From: Sordaria brevicollis
Lineage: Eukaryota > Ascomycota > Sordariomycetes > Sordariales > Sordariaceae
Direction: 5' to 3'
Length of the DNA stretch: 64,000 nt
NCBI GenBank assembly: GCA_033439795.1
Contig: JAUTDP010000008.1
Span: forward strand, 2,914,001-2,978,000
Part shown: positions 61,762-64,000 of the stretch, piece by piece
How positions within the stretch are numbered: position 1 is the stretch's first letter
Layout: every line of letters begins with the position of its first letter
Notes under the pieces: generated by a model
What the model saw: only the letters and a program-made list of their open reading frames with translations
What the model was told of the DNA's origin: nothing
Databases searched by the model: none
Translations under genes and position numbers: made by a program

Positions 61762-64000
61762 TCAGGAAGTAAAACGAAGCCTCGTGTTCTGAGAGTTCCC
61801 AACCATACTGCCCCTCTTCTTCTTTCCACTGAGAGTAGTAGCCTTCAGTGAATGTTTTTCTGCCCACTCGCGGCTTTGCATCCTAGACCTATCTGCCGCC
61901 TCCTTTCGGGCTTTCTTTGCCGTCTCCTCTCCTTCGTGCCGCTCTCTCTCGCGCTCCGCCACATAGCCATCATCACGGGTGACCACCTCCTTGCCCCGTT
62001 GTTTTTGCTTTTGGGCTCCCTCCGTGCTGATTGTGCTACGTTTGCTAAGCGTGCTACTGCCCGTAGCGCCACTGCGGTTGCTACCTGCCGACGCCCTCGA
62101 AGTACCACGGCCAGCATTGGCTGCCGACAACGAATCAATCATGCTCAAGCGGCCGCGCGCTGGAAGAGTTGCCGCATTATATGATTGTCGCTTGGCCGCC
62201 GCGGTCGACCTGCCCAAAGTAGCGTTTCGCTTGTTCGCCGAAGAAGCCGTCGGCGATGCAAAGGAGGCTGTCACGGGGGCCTTCGGAATCGGGGACCGGG
62301 GCTCTTCATGGTCCTCAAACGCACGAGAAACACCAGGCCTCGCTTGGAGGGTCCGACTAACAACCGTCTCGCGGGGGTTCGTTGCTTTGGAGACGCTGGT
62401 ACGGACTGGACGAGCCGTGGACTCATGGGTCTTACGATCCTTCTCCTGAGCTCGCTGTTTGGCCTCCAACTCCTCTCTTCTGCGGCGCGAGATTGCCTCA
62501 CCAGGTAGCTCGGAAGCTGCTCGAGTGGATGTTTTGATGGGTTTGGCGCGAACTTTGTGCGGCGAGCCGGTCCATGTATCATCCGCAGAGACAGTATGCT
62601 CAGAGAGATTTTGCTGTGAAAGACGCGCTGCACGCTGTTCATTGAGGCGACGGGCAACAACCTCACCAGGTCGCTCAAACGAAGCCACAGCGGGCACTTT
62701 GTTTGACCTGGCCTGTGATTTGGGTGGTACTAGGCTGGCTGGTCGGGTTGCTGTGCTCTTCGTAGCAGCAACTTTATCTTCGGCGAAGCTCATCGAGCTT
62801 GACTTCCGCAGTGTAGAAGAGCGTTCGACACCCTTCACGCGGACCGTAGAAGCTCGGGGTTGCTTGGAGCTTGTGCGCCGAGGTGGAGCTGCTTTGGGTG
62901 TTCTCTGGACGCTTTGCATCGAAGGTATTCTGGTGTCTACAGGGGACAAAAGTCGGTCAATTCGCGTAAGGTCATTGATGGCCTCCAATTCGTCCTCGAG
63001 CCTGTCAAGAGCCTCGACCGAGTCTTCGATTCTGGATGCCAGACTCATATGGGAATACAACCTGGCAGATTCCATGCCTTCGTCTTCCATAGCTTCGGAG
63101 AGATGGGAACGATATCGGCTATGCTGTTCGGTTCGGCACATCGTTCGTGACTCTTGGTGGCAAGTGTCGGCGGTTTCCGAAGAATGATGGCGGTATCGGT
63201 AATATGAACCAGTCTCCAAGATTTGGTATTCGTCTTGAGCATGGCGGTCGTCCATTGAATGTGCATCTGATTCCTCAGCTTCATGGGTGTCTTCTTCAAA
63301 CTGGTATTCGCCGATCAGCAGAGAATCAGATTCGAAGCTCGCCTGAGGCACATGTCGATGGTCCATGCTGACCTGTCCGTGATCATCACGCATTTCATCA
63401 TCCGTATGGTAAGCACTGGTGTCTCCAGCCACGCTAGAATCAGGATCCATCTGGACGATGGTTTTTTCAAGTTCACCTGGCCTGTCCCCCATCATGCTCT
63501 CAGTCTCTTCTGCAATCGCCTCGCGAGTAATTTGGGAGTTGCTGATACCAAGTTGAGAATCTTCGGGACGGGTCGTGATGTTGGTGGAATCAGTGTTTTC
63601 CACGATGGCATCGCTTTGCACAGCACCATCTAGCTTGGTAGCTACAACGGTGTAGATGTTACCAGGTGGGTCTGAGTTGTCCTTGACAGACAGAGCATCC
63701 GGCGTGGATTTTGAACGACGTGGGACGAGGTTGCAGCCGAAAAAGAGCAGCCGATTCGGGTTCTTCAATCCTTGGTAGCCACAGCGTTCAGGATGTTCAT
63801 GGGAGCACTTGGGGTGAGCACACTCTCCAGATCCTGAATAGCCGCAACTTTCAGGGTTATCGTGAGAACAGATCGGATGTGGGCATGCTTCCGCTGAGGT
63901 CTTGGCCGGAAAAGACAAAATCCACTCGAAGTGACCTGCGTAGTGTTTGGCCAACTGCTCTGCGTTGCTAGGGAGATTTTGGCTTTCAGCGGCGAGAGGA
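61762..64000 (-). CDS. hypothetical protein with Cys/His tandem repeats, 5' end outside the window
   Basis: The open frame runs from the stop at 61762 through the right edge (about 745 codons visible); the start lies outside. The visible N-terminal part carries two tandem repeats of the form HPxCSHxxPExCGYxG, about 20 residues apart. Their regular Cys and His suggest metal binding, and more copies may precede. An acidic Ser/Asp/Glu-rich region follows, then a short predicted coiled coil (EDSVEALDRLEDELEAIND), and a basic Ser/Arg-rich C-terminal half with a repeated motif (PGEVVARRLNEQ and PGEAISRRRREE) and Lys/Glu-rich helices near the end. No catalytic domain is visible. I do not recognise the family; it could be a nuclear or cytoskeletal regulatory protein. 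No intron was needed in the visible part. Confidence 0.75.
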   Translation of the reverse strand, partial: PLAAESQNLPSNAEQLAKHYAGHFEWILSFPAKTSAEACPHPICSHDNPESCGYSGSGECAHPKCSHEHPERCGYQGLKNPNRLLFFGCNLVPRRSKSTPDALSVKDNSDPPGNIYTVVATKLDGAVQSDAIVENTDSTNITTRPEDSQLGISNSQITREAIAEETESMMGDRPGELEKTIVQMDPDSSVAGDTSAYHTDDEMRDDHGQVSMDHRHVPQASFESDSLLIGEYQFEEDTHEAEESDAHSMDDRHAQDEYQILETGSYYRYRHHSSETADTCHQESRTMCRTEQHSRYRSHLSEAMEDEGMESARLYSHMSLASRIEDSVEALDRLEDELEAINDLTRIDRLLSPVDTRIPSMQSVQRTPKAAPPRRTSSKQPRASTVRVKGVERSSTLRKSSSMSFAEDKVAATKSTATRPASLVPPKSQARSNKVPAVASFERPGEVVARRLNEQRAARLSQQNLSEHTVSADDTWTGSPHKVRAKPIKTSTRAASELPGEAISRRRREELEAKQRAQEKDRKTHESTARPVRTSVSKATNPRETVVSRTLQARPGVSRAFEDHEEPRSPIPKAPVTASFASPTASSANKRNATLGRSTAAAKRQSYNAATLPARGRLSMIDSLSAANAGRGTSRASAGSNRSGATGSSTLSKRSTISTEGAQKQKQRGKEVVTRDDGYVAERERERHEGEETAKKARKEAADRSRMQSREWAEKHSLKATTLSGKKKRGSMVGNSQNTRLRFTS

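Noticed and set aside
1..64000. CRISPR arrays or bacterial operons
   Set aside because: No regular repeat-spacer pattern or Shine-Dalgarno-led gene series; the features are fungal.

Overview
The window looks like nuclear DNA of a filamentous ascomycete, most likely Neurospora or a close relative. Four things point there. (1) About half of the window is AT-rich DNA in which CpA and TpG are almost absent while CpG, CpC and CpT survive, and decayed reading frames carry stops at former Gln, Arg and Trp codons; this is the signature of repeat-induced point mutation (RIP). (2) A single dispersed 5S rRNA gene lies at 56209-56327, with the upstream TATA-like box and T-run typical of Neurospora. (3) One gene has a short intron with GTATGT and CTAG splice sites. 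(4) Ascomycete-type genes are present, including an Ecl1-like zinc protein. No bacterial operon, CRISPR array or phage feature was seen.

Layout. 1-5640: heavily RIPed transposon debris (the 3' part of a Gypsy pol with chromodomain on +, an unassigned coding-like relic, and a Tc1/mariner transposase relic on +). 5641-8870: unique DNA without a convincing gene. 8876-14428: a complete but RIP-killed Copia retrotransposon with 194-bp LTRs and a CTACC target duplication. 14434-23157: unique DNA with the Ecl1-like gene at 15299-15709. 23161-44535: a 21.4-kb nest of transposons. 44539-50571: unique, gene-poor. 50576-53029: a RIPed DNA transposon with TTAA duplications, assigned to piggyBac. 53034-64000: unique DNA with the 5S gene, a membrane-anchored carboxylesterase (two exons, minus) and a partial Cys/His-repeat protein (minus, running off the right edge).

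The main result is the nest, which can be taken apart from sequence alone. The host is a PIF/Harbinger-like DNA transposon (TTA duplication, about 37-bp terminal inverted repeats, a Myb/SANT-like ORF on + and a DDE transposase on -). A Gypsy element (204-bp LTRs, duplication CTAAC, one copy now TTAAT by RIP) split its transposase. A second Gypsy element (306-bp LTRs, duplication ACTAT) then split the right LTR of the first; the two pieces sum exactly to 204 bp. The first Gypsy reverse transcriptase was also hit by a 65-bp GC-rich hairpin (7-bp duplication) and beside it by a 518-bp element with TA duplication. These two small inserts show little RIP although they sit in thoroughly RIPed DNA, so they probably arrived after RIP.

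Limits: coordinates of LTRs, TIRs and target duplications were read base by base. Superfamily names rest on motifs read through RIP damage and were not checked by database search. The unique intervals may contain genes that cannot be recognised by eye.
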